This document shows, piece after piece, positions 1 to 5,532 of a DNA stretch of 8,407 bases. The position numbers and the translations under genes were made by a program. The DNA is from Candidatus Heimdallarchaeota archaeon. GTDB lineage: Archaea; Asgardarchaeota; Heimdallarchaeia; JABLTI01. Position 1 is the stretch's first letter. Each line of letters starts with the position of its first letter. Location of the stretch: contig DAOVHJ010000094.1 in assembly GCA_030671945.1 (NCBI GenBank), positions 1-8,407 on the forward strand, written 5' to 3'. Below the pieces are notes generated by a model. That model was not told the origin of the DNA, made no database searches, and worked only from the letters and a program-made list of their open reading frames with translations.

Positions 1-152
1 ATTGGCAACATGCCATTTAAAGTCCAGATACAAATAGACTTCCCATCAGGGATGCTTATTTTACCATCTTGAATGATAAAATGATCTCCAACTTCCATTC
101 CATTATCACATTCGCCTTTAATTTCACTTACTTCAACTTTAATTTTTGACAA
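1..152 (-). CDS. TIGR04076-like small protein (partial, C-terminus beyond window)
   Basis: This leftward frame is open from a TTG at 152 to the window edge and gives the first 50 residues. The product begins L/M-SKIKVEVSEIKGEC, continues with VGDHF near residues 21-25 and IPDGKSICIW near 34-43, and ends at NGMLP. This order (beta strand with KVxV, a cysteine after I-K-G, a VGDxF turn, a short strand, then an S-I-C-hydrophobic-L segment) matches the TIGR04076 family as I remember it. Those proteins are usually 80-95 residues long and have no established function, so roughly 30-45 residues are missing here. No in-frame ATG lies upstream before the stop near 280. The TTG is supported by GGTGGA six bases before it. 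The gene diverges from the aldo/keto reductase. Family assignment is fairly confident; the biochemical role is unknown. Confidence 0.72.
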   Translation of the reverse strand, partial: MSKIKVEVSEIKGECDNGMEVGDHFIIQDGKISIPDGKSICIWTLNGMLP

Positions 153-158
153 CTTGAT

Positions 159-164
159 TCCACC
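159..164 (-). promoter_or_regulatory. Shine-Dalgarno motif that fixes the TTG start at 152
   Basis: On the minus strand GGTGGA is followed by six bases (ATCAAG) and then TTG. This is close to the archaeal GGTGA/GGAGG consensus at ideal spacing. No ATG is available in frame, so the motif is the main argument for TTG initiation. Confidence 0.6.
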
Positions 165-183
165 AAATTTAACAATTAACTTG

Positions 184-195
184 TTTAATATTAAA
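184..195 (-). promoter_or_regulatory. TATA-like box for the TIGR04076-like gene
   Basis: TTTAATATTAAA is a perfect 12-bp palindrome of A and T. Its centre is about 38 bases upstream of the TTG start at 152, so a start of transcription 26 bases downstream would leave a leader of about 11 bases holding the GGTGGA motif. The spacing fits an archaeal TATA box. The background is very AT-rich, so this is a positional inference. Confidence 0.3.
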
Positions 196-230
196 TTATC
201 AGCATAAAAAATCTTAGAAAAATCGGATAA

Positions 231-240
231 ATAAAATATA
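231..240 (+). promoter_or_regulatory. possible TATA-like box for the aldo/keto reductase gene
   Basis: ATAAAATATA lies about 65 bases before the TTG start at 300 and would predict transcription from near 262 with a leader of about 38 bases. TTTTAAAATAAA at 269-280 is a competing AT stretch that would be too close unless the leader is absent, which conflicts with the Shine-Dalgarno motif at 289. The rest of the 153-299 gap holds nothing else I can support. Confidence 0.22.
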
Positions 241-288
241 GACAAATATTGATATAGAGCTAAAAATCTTTTAAAATAAATTATGAAC

Positions 289-292
289 GAGG
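289..292 (+). promoter_or_regulatory. Shine-Dalgarno GAGG for the TTG start at 300
   Basis: GAGG followed by seven bases (AATTAAA) precedes TTG at 300. An ATG at 283 is in another frame and hits a stop after 15 codons, so it is not the start of the reductase. The same GAGGAATT string also precedes the DinB-like gene start at 2625. Confidence 0.55.
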
Positions 293-299
293 AATTAAA

Positions 300-1283
300 T
301 TGGTTAATAAAATTAAGAAAATTAAATTGAAAGGAACTAAAATTGAAGTAACTCCAATTGGTATTGGAGTTATGCAATTTTCTTGGGGACAAGGAATGTC
401 TAAAATGATGGGTTCTGGGGATGTGAATGAGGAAACAAGAAATGGAATTATAAAAGCTGCATTTGCTGGTGGTGTTAACTGGTTTGATACAGCTGAAGCA
501 TATTCTAGTTCTGAAAAATATCTTGCTAGTGCACTTAAAGCAAATGGGATAAAAGATAAAGATGTTATAATTGCTGATAAATGGATGCCCATGGCTAGAA
601 CAGCTGCTCATTTGAAGAGATCAATAGAGAAGCGTCTTACTGCTTTAGATGGGTATACTATTGACATTCATCAAATCCATGCACCAATATCATTCTCGAG
701 TATAAAAGCTCAAATGAATACCATGGCAGATTTGGTTGAAAGTGAAAAGATTCGATCTATTGGTGTTAGTAATTTTTCAAAGAATCTGATGATAAAAGCA
801 CATGATACCTTACAAGAACGTGGTTTACAATTAGTTTCTAACCAAGTAAAATATAGTTTGCTTCATCGTAGAATCGAAAAGAATGGTGTTCTAGATGCTG
901 CTAAGGAACTTGGTATTAAGATCATTAGTTATAGTCCATTACATCAAGGTGTTTTAACTGGGTGTTATCACAATGACCCCAACTTGAAGGAAAATGTGTC
1001 TTTTATGAAACGAAGAATGTATCCAAATGTCGAGAAACAAATTAAGAGAACAGAATTACTAATGAAAACTATACAAGAAATTGCTACAAAACATAACGTC
1101 AAAGCATCTCAAGTATCACTTAACTGGCTCATTAATTATAGCAAAGACACAGTTGTTGCAATCCCTGGAGCGTCCAAAATCAATCATGTTGTAGAAAATG
1201 CTGGTGCAATGACTTTTGAATTAACAAAGAGTGAATTAGCTCAACTCGATGAATTATCAAGACCTTTAAACAGAATGAAATGA
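300..1283 (+). CDS. aldo/keto reductase
   Basis: This 327-residue protein is a full-length aldo/keto reductase, an NAD(P)H-dependent cytoplasmic enzyme with a TIM-barrel fold that reduces aldehydes or ketones to alcohols. The catalytic tetrad is complete: Asp63 in WFDTAEAY, Tyr68 five residues later, Lys94 in ADKWMP and His127 in HQIHAP. The barrel signatures follow in order: IRSIGVSNFS at 151-160, NQVKYSLLHR at 181-190, IISYSPLHQGVLTG at 208-221 and the cofactor-phosphate segment VAIPGASKINHVVENAG at 286-302. The length matches the family (about 310-350). The start is TTG at 300, supported by GAGG seven bases upstream. It diverges from the TIGR04076-like gene and converges on the C45 gene 19 bp away, so it is probably monocistronic. 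The substrate cannot be told from sequence; the YajO/general stress AKR group is the nearest type, by inference. Confidence 0.95.
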   Translation: MVNKIKKIKLKGTKIEVTPIGIGVMQFSWGQGMSKMMGSGDVNEETRNGIIKAAFAGGVNWFDTAEAYSSSEKYLASALKANGIKDKDVIIADKWMPMARTAAHLKRSIEKRLTALDGYTIDIHQIHAPISFSSIKAQMNTMADLVESEKIRSIGVSNFSKNLMIKAHDTLQERGLQLVSNQVKYSLLHRRIEKNGVLDAAKELGIKIISYSPLHQGVLTGCYHNDPNLKENVSFMKRRMYPNVEKQIKRTELLMKTIQEIATKHNVKASQVSLNWLINYSKDTVVAIPGASKINHVVENAGAMTFELTKSELAQLDELSRPLNRMK

Positions 1284-1292
1284 ATAAAATGA

Positions 1293-1312
1293 GTCAGACA
1301 TATTAGTCTGAC
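1293..1312. terminator. hairpin at a convergent junction, possible bidirectional terminator
   Basis: GTCAGAC (1293-1299) and GTCTGAC (1306-1312) form a perfect 7-bp stem with a 6-base loop ATATTA. It begins ten bases after the TGA of the reductase and includes the TAA stop of the leftward acyltransferase gene (1303-1305). T-rich sequence follows on both strands (CTGTTTTT at 1320-1327 on plus; CATTTTATTCATTT on minus). Hairpin terminators are not the rule in archaea, so it could also be an mRNA 3'-end stabiliser. Confidence 0.45.
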
Positions 1313-2451
1313 CATAATTCATCTGTTTTTATTGAGATATCTGGTAAAATAGCTTGATACTTCTTTACTCCAACTGGATCATCGAAGGTATATGGCTCTT
1401 GCCATTCGTTGTGTGTTGGAATACCAAAACAGATATCTGCTTTCAAATCAGTTAAATCGAAAATTATTGTATATAATGTTCCAAAGTAGTCTGTGTAGTA
1501 ATAGCCACAAACTCCTTTGTAGAGAGGTTCAGATAGCAGATTTCTAATATTCTCTTTTGTTATGTTTGGTGCTGCGGTTGATAAAGTAGACTCAATAGTC
1601 TCACATCTTTTTATTGAATTCTTAAGAATCCAATCCCCGGCAAATTCTTGGTATTTCACCATTTCTGGTAATCGATAATGATTTCCGGAATAAATCATCA
1701 TTTCTTCAGTGTCTTTCCCAATTTTCTTTATAGCAAAATCTTGGTCATAGAATTGAGCTAAAGCAGCGTTACTATCTTTATCAGTCATTAAGAAATTCCA
1801 ATAACCATTTACAGGAACCTTCTTGAGATACTTTACTGCATCATCTACTGATTTGCAATTATCCAACATCGATCGCATAATTAGGAAGAATTGGAATCCA
1901 GTATTTTTTGGTTTAGTCTTGAAAGTTCCCCCACCTGTAAAAGTAACACTGAAACCGTGTTCATTTATGCCATCTTGTCGACCTAAGACAAAACTTGAGA
2001 AACCTATTGTTTTTGGTTTTCCTTTAACCCGAGTAGTAATTAATCGAAGATCATCCATGTTGTGAAAGAACTCATAACTCCTTGCAGCATAAACATGATT
2101 ATCTTTTGTTATGGGTGATGTTACTGCTATTTGACTACAGTTACTATGTATAAAAATAGGCGGACCAAAAAATGACAAATCATGAGTCTTAACTCCCAAG
2201 CCTTCTGCAAACCCATTGAATTCTTCTATTATTCCAGGACAATATTCTTCGTAAAAATCCTCTTGTTCCTTGAAATTCTCAAATCCAAGTTTCTTCGGAT
2301 CATTATCTTTCTTTGTTAACCACTCAACAGATTTAGGACCTCTTTTCAGCAATAATTCTGCTTGTTGTTTCCCGATTTCATAATGTGTTCCTTCTACAAC
2401 ATCATGAAGGAAGGTCTTCTTGATAATCTTAAACTCTTCAGTCATAGTCAT
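1303..2451 (-). CDS. C45-family autoproteolytic acyltransferase/hydrolase (Ntn hydrolase)
   Basis: This 382-residue protein fits the acyl-CoA:6-aminopenicillanate acyltransferase-like (peptidase C45) group of N-terminal nucleophile hydrolases. These enzymes cut themselves before a cysteine and then act on amide or thioester bonds. The expected nucleophile is Cys105 in HSNCSQIAVT, so the propeptide would be about 104 residues, close to that of the fungal penicillin acyltransferase (Cys103). Downstream are the family's arginine strand AARSYEF (121-127), DGINEHGFSVTFTGGG (160-175), DNCKSVDDAVKYL (197-209) with a following NFLMTDKD (219-226), and SGNHYRLPEM (255-264). No signal peptide or membrane segment is visible, so it is probably cytoplasmic. 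The ATG at 2451 has AAAGG four bases upstream; an ATG at 2445 (spacing ten) is an equally possible start. Its substrate is unknown; amidase, peptide or acyl-homoserine-type activity are all possible. Confidence 0.87.
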   Translation of the reverse strand: MTMTEEFKIIKKTFLHDVVEGTHYEIGKQQAELLLKRGPKSVEWLTKKDNDPKKLGFENFKEQEDFYEEYCPGIIEEFNGFAEGLGVKTHDLSFFGPPIFIHSNCSQIAVTSPITKDNHVYAARSYEFFHNMDDLRLITTRVKGKPKTIGFSSFVLGRQDGINEHGFSVTFTGGGTFKTKPKNTGFQFFLIMRSMLDNCKSVDDAVKYLKKVPVNGYWNFLMTDKDSNAALAQFYDQDFAIKKIGKDTEEMMIYSGNHYRLPEMVKYQEFAGDWILKNSIKRCETIESTLSTAAPNITKENIRNLLSEPLYKGVCGYYYTDYFGTLYTIIFDLTDLKADICFGIPTHNEWQEPYTFDDPVGVKKYQAILPDISIKTDELWSD

Positions 2452-2499
2452 TCATCCTTTGTAAACTATTATTTACTTTTGGAAAACTCTCATATCTGC

Positions 2500-2508
2500 T
2501 TTTATAAA
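2500..2508 (-). promoter_or_regulatory. TATA-like box for the C45 acyltransferase gene
   Basis: On the minus strand the segment reads TTTATAAAA followed by G, the best match to an archaeal TATA box in the window. Its centre is about 53 bases upstream of the ATG at 2451, predicting a leader of roughly 27 bases that contains AAAGGATGA. It sits in the divergent 2452-2624 region shared with the first DinB-like gene. Confidence 0.45.
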
Positions 2509-2580
2509 GAACCCAAATGATTTTCTTAAAAACTGTAAAGATTAGAGATTTCCGAAAGTATTTCTAAAAAAATAACTAGG

Positions 2581-2590
2581 TAAATATTTA
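2581..2590 (+). promoter_or_regulatory. TATA-like box for the first DinB-like gene
   Basis: TAAATATTTA is a perfect AT palindrome with an A-rich stretch (AAAAAAATAACTAGG) just upstream that could serve as the TFB recognition element. A start of transcription 26-27 bases downstream falls at about 2612. That would leave almost no leader before the ATG at 2613, or a short leader carrying GAGG before the ATG at 2625. Confidence 0.35.
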
Positions 2591-2614
2591 TTCATTTTTA
2601 GTTATCATTCATAT

Positions 2615-2618
2615 GAGG
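2615..2618 (+). promoter_or_regulatory. Shine-Dalgarno GAGG that favours the ATG at 2625
   Basis: GAGG overlaps the first in-frame ATG (2613-2615) and lies six bases before the second ATG at 2625. The first ATG has no purine-rich motif upstream. The same GAGGAATT string drives the TTG start of the aldo/keto reductase, so initiation at 2625 is preferred. A leaderless transcript using 2613 remains possible given the TATA-like box at 2581. Confidence 0.45.
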
Positions 2619-2624
2619 AATTGC

Positions 2625-3110
2625 ATGAAAGACTCGTTATTTGTTGAAATATGCCGGAATGAATACCACGCATTAATTCAAATGCTACAGAAGGAAATGA
2701 ACCTTTGTTCCGATGATTTGTGGAATAAAGAAATAGACGAACCTCCTTTCTGGCAACAAGCTTATCACACAATCTATTATCTTGACTTTTATTTGGGAGA
2801 TAATCCTAAGAAGCGTCCTGAAAGATTCACTGTAAAAGAAAACCTAAATGAAAAGATGGAAGAAACTCTTTCAAAACAAGAGTTATTGAAGTATCTTGCA
2901 GACGTTGAAAAGAAATGTGATAAAGTTCTAGAAGATATGACAGCTAAGAAGTTGGAAGGGAAAAATAGTTACTTTTGGACAGGACCAACATTAGCTCATC
3001 GTTTGATCTACAATATTCGTCATTCCCAACATCATATTGGGAGATTAAATTCCATTCTTAGACGTCACATGGGTGATGCCTCAAAATGGATAATAACCTC
3101 TAATGATTGA
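2625..3110 (+). CDS. DinB-like four-helix metal-binding protein (first copy)
   Basis: This predicted 161-residue, helix-rich protein (165 if the ATG at 2613 is used) fits the DinB/YfiT superfamily. These are four-helix bundles that bind a divalent metal through three histidines, and some members are thiol-S-transferases. Numbered from 2625, the likely ligands are His48 in QAYHTIYYLDFYLG at the end of helix two and the late His133-x3-His137 pair in RHSQHHIGRL. His136 is an extra candidate. A Lys/Glu-rich stretch at about 75-105 probably forms a helix. Trp42 and Trp118 flank the expected pocket. It heads a rightward group with a PhzB-like and a second DinB-like gene, though the next gene is 103 bp away and may have its own promoter. 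It shares little visible identity with the second copy beyond the histidine pattern. The actual reaction cannot be inferred. Confidence 0.85.
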   Translation: MKDSLFVEICRNEYHALIQMLQKEMNLCSDDLWNKEIDEPPFWQQAYHTIYYLDFYLGDNPKKRPERFTVKENLNEKMEETLSKQELLKYLADVEKKCDKVLEDMTAKKLEGKNSYFWTGPTLAHRLIYNIRHSQHHIGRLNSILRRHMGDASKWIITSND

Positions 3111-3141
3111 TTGTAAACAAGCAATTTATTAAGATTAATTA

Positions 3142-3153
3142 TTAAAAATAAAT
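3142..3153 (+). promoter_or_regulatory. possible TATA-like box for the PhzB/SnoaL-like gene
   Basis: TTAAAAATAAAT lies about 66 bases before the ATG at 3214 and would predict transcription from about 3174 with a leader of some 40 bases. If real, the two downstream genes form their own unit rather than continuing from the first DinB-like gene. The surrounding 103-bp gap is uniformly AT-rich, so confidence is low. Confidence 0.25.
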
Positions 3154-3201
3154 AGTTTGTAAAGAGATAGCATTAACTTCATTGCCTGTAATTATTATTA
3201 T

Positions 3202-3206
3202 AGGTG
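3202..3206 (+). promoter_or_regulatory. Shine-Dalgarno AGGTG for the PhzB/SnoaL-like gene
   Basis: AGGTG is followed by seven bases (TTAAAAT) and the ATG at 3214. Motif and spacing match the other starts in the window and support this start codon. Confidence 0.5.
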
Positions 3207-3213
3207 TTAAAAT

Positions 3214-3639
3214 ATGTCAAGAGAAAAAAACATAGATACAGTACATAATTTTGTTAATTTGTTTGAGCAATTGAAAATCTTGGAAGTTTCTGAGCTATTC
3301 ATTACAGATGGAGTAGCAATTCTACCATATCATTCTGGGTTGTTTCCTTACAAAACTACCGGGAAAAAAAACATTGCTGATTCTTGGATGGGAATAGCGA
3401 AGAATTTTACAGAAGGGAAATTTGTAATTAAAGAAATTATGCCATTTGAAGACCCAAATAAAATAGCAGTTATATTATCAGGCAAACTCAAATTTAAGAA
3501 TAAGGAAGGTTATTATGAAAACGATTATATTTTTCTTTTCTATTTTGATGAAAATGGAAAAATCAAAGAATTATATGAATACTTTAATCCACTTATTTCT
3601 GCTAAAGCATTTGGTTTAATGGATAAAATATGTAAATAA
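3214..3639 (+). CDS. PhzA/PhzB- and SnoaL-like NTF2-fold protein
   Basis: The 141-residue product looks like a small NTF2/SnoaL-fold protein, a cone-shaped alpha+beta barrel used for isomerase, cyclase or condensation chemistry. The N-terminal helix (residues 4-25, HNFVNLFEQL) leads to FITDGVAILPY at 29-39, the usual place where the pocket begins. The C-terminal part is diagnostic: NDYIFLFYF at 103-111, then DENGKIKELYEYFNP at 112-126 and AFG at 132-134. This recalls the NxYxxxFxF - DGxI - xEFxNP pattern of PhzA/PhzB-type proteins, with Glu122 where that group has an acidic catalytic residue. No signal peptide is seen. It lies 32 bp upstream of the second DinB-like gene and probably shares its mRNA. 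No other phenazine gene is present, so only the fold is claimed, not a phenazine role. Confidence 0.82.
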   Translation: MSREKNIDTVHNFVNLFEQLKILEVSELFITDGVAILPYHSGLFPYKTTGKKNIADSWMGIAKNFTEGKFVIKEIMPFEDPNKIAVILSGKLKFKNKEGYYENDYIFLFYFDENGKIKELYEYFNPLISAKAFGLMDKICK

Positions 3640-3671
3640 GTTATTTGTTAAATCATATGTGGTTTGTTTAA

Positions 3672-4253
3672 ATGAGTCTGAAAAAATATGCTATTGAATC
3701 TTTAGAGATAGCTCAATGGAATGTATTGAAAGCAATTTTTAGGTTACAACCAGAAGATTTTGAAGAAGAAATAAAACCAAATTTTAATCCTATAAATTGG
3801 ATCCTAGGTCATTTAACAATTCAAATGGATTATTACTTCAACTACTTAAGCCAAGGTAAAAGAATAGTAACTGAAGCGTTTCTCCAATATTATCATCCAC
3901 CAAGAGTGGATGTTGAAGAAATTACAAATTTCCCTCTAAGCATAAAAGAGTTAATCGATACTTTTCTAGAGGTTTCTGAATCAAGTTTTAATTATCTCAA
4001 TAATCTACCAGAAGAGAAATTCAGTGAATTGCCAGAGCATAATGAAAATAATACAGAAACAGTAAGTGAATTGCTTCAACGAGTTTCCTTGCATTTTCTT
4101 GGTCATACTGGTCAAATCATATGGATAAAGAAACACCTTGGAAAAGGAGGAGCTTTCGTTATGGGGATAAAGAAGAAGCAGCGTGATGATAGCAAAATAA
4201 AATGGCAAAAATGGTGGAACGAGAATAAAGAAAAATATAGTTACAAGGATTAA
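3672..4253 (+). CDS. DinB-like four-helix metal-binding protein (second copy)
   Basis: This 193-residue protein carries the DinB superfamily pattern: His47 in NWILGHLTIQMDYYF (42-56), then HFLGH giving His141-x3-His145 at 141-145. These three histidines are the expected divalent-metal ligands of a four-helix bundle. The order N-W-I-x-G-H-L is the common DinB_2 form, where an Asn-Trp helix end precedes the first ligand. It has a basic C-terminal tail (KKKQRDD at 167-173 and KWQKWWNENKEK at 178-189) not needed for the fold. The start at 3672 has only a weak GTGG nine bases upstream (3659-3662), consistent with translation following the PhzB-like gene 32 bp before it. It differs clearly from the first DinB-like protein in length and in the residues around the ligands, so the pair is not a recent duplication. 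Substrate and function are unknown. Confidence 0.88.
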   Translation: MSLKKYAIESLEIAQWNVLKAIFRLQPEDFEEEIKPNFNPINWILGHLTIQMDYYFNYLSQGKRIVTEAFLQYYHPPRVDVEEITNFPLSIKELIDTFLEVSESSFNYLNNLPEEKFSELPEHNENNTETVSELLQRVSLHFLGHTGQIIWIKKHLGKGGAFVMGIKKKQRDDSKIKWQKWWNENKEKYSYKD

Positions 4254-4293
4254 ATATTTCATTTATTGAAGGGATGTTGTTTTATACTTTATC

Positions 4294-4302
4294 TTTTATA
4301 AT
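4294..4302 (+). promoter_or_regulatory. TATA-like box for the surface glycoprotein gene
   Basis: TTTTATAAT lies about 75 bases before the ATG at 4373 and predicts transcription from about 4325. A weak GAGAG at 4360-4364, eight bases before the ATG, is the only ribosome-binding candidate. The rest of the 119-bp gap shows no hairpin that would end the upstream unit. Confidence 0.32.
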
Positions 4303-4372
4303 GTAATTTAAGTCAAGGAAATATTATAGAAGACAGAAATTTATTATGAACAATTTTTTGAGAGCTTAGTTA

Positions 4373-5482
4373 ATGATTCAGGAAAATAGAACTATACAAG
4401 TTGTTTTAGTCATTGTTATTATCTTTGGCTCTCTTATGGCTGGGGGATCAGTTTTTATTAGGAATGATTTTTCTGGTGAAGGTCTAACAATAAATTCAGC
4501 AATATTTACTGATACCAACTCTAATAATAAAACTGATACTCTTGAACTCGTTTTACAAAATTACGCATTTTTCAGAGTTGTTATTGATAAGATCTCAATA
4601 TTAAAATTGAATGTAGACCTCGATTGGGTTTCCAATGACTCGATTATTATTGATTCAGGAACTAGTTATAGGGTTATTTGTGTTGCAAGAAATTCTTCTG
4701 TAGAAGTAGGTTTCTTTGAAATTTTAAAAATACACTTGCAATATAATGAAAAGCTAAGCACATTTGCTGTTAGAATTGGCATTGAATTTAGTGATATATC
4801 ATTTATTTATAGTGAAAATTTCGAATCAGACTTTCACATTGAACAATGGAATTATTTCCGTTTTCGTAATCTACTAGGTGAGCCCGTTCATGGGGATTAT
4901 TCTAGCATTCTTGACTGGGAAAAATCTCTCGATCCAATTGAGCGAGATAATTATTGGAAAAACACAGAAAGTAATTGTCAATATGTTGTCTTGAAAAATG
5001 ACTTGTTTAGTTTCGCTAATGTTAATTTTTCCGCAGATATTAGAGCTAGAGATAATGATGGAGTTGGTTTAATTTTTAGATACAATGACACAGGCTATTA
5101 TCCCAAATTCTATTTACTCTGGTCTACAGATGATCACCCAATTAATGATGAAGAATATCTTATTGAAGAATCACATTTGTTCAATTGGGTAACTCCAAAT
5201 GATACTGTTGAATTAGGAAAAGTAAATCTTCATTATGTTGAAGGATATGATGCTGGGAATGGTATTATTGGATTTCATTGGACTAAGCTAAATAGTACTG
5301 CATTAAACAGAAATCGAGATTGGCATAACTGGCGGATTTCAATGGATAATGAGAACTTTAGTTTCTATTATGACTACAATGAAATGCTTACATATTCGGG
5401 TTTATCGATAACAAATGGCTCTGTTGGTTTCGTCTCCTTTGAAAGTAGAGGAACCGGTTTTGACAATATTCATGTTTGGTAA
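4373..5482 (+). CDS. N-terminally anchored surface glycoprotein with a lectin/thrombospondin-C-like domain
   Basis: The 369-residue protein starts with a short polar stretch (MIQENRT) and one hydrophobic segment at about 8-29 (IQVVLVIVIIFGSLMAGGSVF). No lipobox or obvious signal-peptidase site is visible, so it is probably a signal anchor with the rest outside. Residues 40-140 look like a beta-sandwich and open with TDTNSNNKTDTLEL at 46-59, an Asp/Asn-rich turn that may bind calcium. From about 145 to the end is a second beta domain with ENFES at 148-152, then RARDNDGVGLIFRYND (224-239), YYPKFYLLW (242-250) and FDNIHVW at the C-terminus. That arrangement resembles concanavalin-A-like domains, notably the thrombospondin C-terminal type. 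Nine N-x-S/T sites lie outside the membrane (N52, 88, 107, 218, 238, 276, 307, 328, 348), which suggests heavy N-glycosylation. Only Cys103 and Cys202 are present. The role, perhaps glycan or surface binding, is inferred. Confidence 0.78.
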   Translation: MIQENRTIQVVLVIVIIFGSLMAGGSVFIRNDFSGEGLTINSAIFTDTNSNNKTDTLELVLQNYAFFRVVIDKISILKLNVDLDWVSNDSIIIDSGTSYRVICVARNSSVEVGFFEILKIHLQYNEKLSTFAVRIGIEFSDISFIYSENFESDFHIEQWNYFRFRNLLGEPVHGDYSSILDWEKSLDPIERDNYWKNTESNCQYVVLKNDLFSFANVNFSADIRARDNDGVGLIFRYNDTGYYPKFYLLWSTDDHPINDEEYLIEESHLFNWVTPNDTVELGKVNLHYVEGYDAGNGIIGFHWTKLNSTALNRNRDWHNWRISMDNENFSFYYDYNEMLTYSGLSITNGSVGFVSFESRGTGFDNIHVW

Positions 5483-5510
5483 AAACTATAATGCTGATTT
5501 AATTAGAGAA

Positions 5511-5520
5511 TTTGTTTTTA
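5511..5520 (+). terminator. oligo-T termination tract after the glycoprotein gene
   Basis: TTTGTTTTTA follows the stop at 5482 by 28 bases and precedes the 3' end of the convergent GNAT gene (5533). Archaeal RNA polymerase commonly stops at such T-tracts without a hairpin. Unlike the other two convergent junctions in this window, this one has no convincing inverted repeat. Confidence 0.3.
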
Positions 5521-5532
5521 ATCCAAATATGG

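Noticed and set aside
281..592. Leftward open frame of 103 codons
   Set aside because: It lies entirely antisense to the reductase start region, its Pro/Ile/Leu-rich product has no recognisable motif, and the reductase frame there has clear catalytic residues.
1823..2065. Rightward open frame of 80 codons inside the C45 gene
   Set aside because: It is antisense to well-conserved family motifs of the acyltransferase and has no ribosome-binding motif.
3214..3639. Phenazine biosynthesis function for the PhzB-like gene
   Set aside because: The similarity is limited to the fold and the C-terminal segment, and no other phenazine gene is nearby, so the symbol phzB is not used.
4005..4262. Leftward frame of 85 codons with a hydrophobic product
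   Set aside because: The hydrophobic run is the antisense image of the Lys/Glu-rich end of the second DinB-like protein, a common artefact, so it is not called as a membrane protein.
4346..4369. Seven-codon open frame just upstream of the glycoprotein gene
   Set aside because: ATG to TAG gives MNNFLRA. It has no clear ribosome-binding site and such mini-frames are frequent in AT-rich leaders, so an upstream regulatory peptide is not supported.
5483..5532. Search for a hairpin at the third convergent junction
   Set aside because: Only weak AATT-type matches were found with no stem of six or more base pairs, so only the T-tract is annotated.
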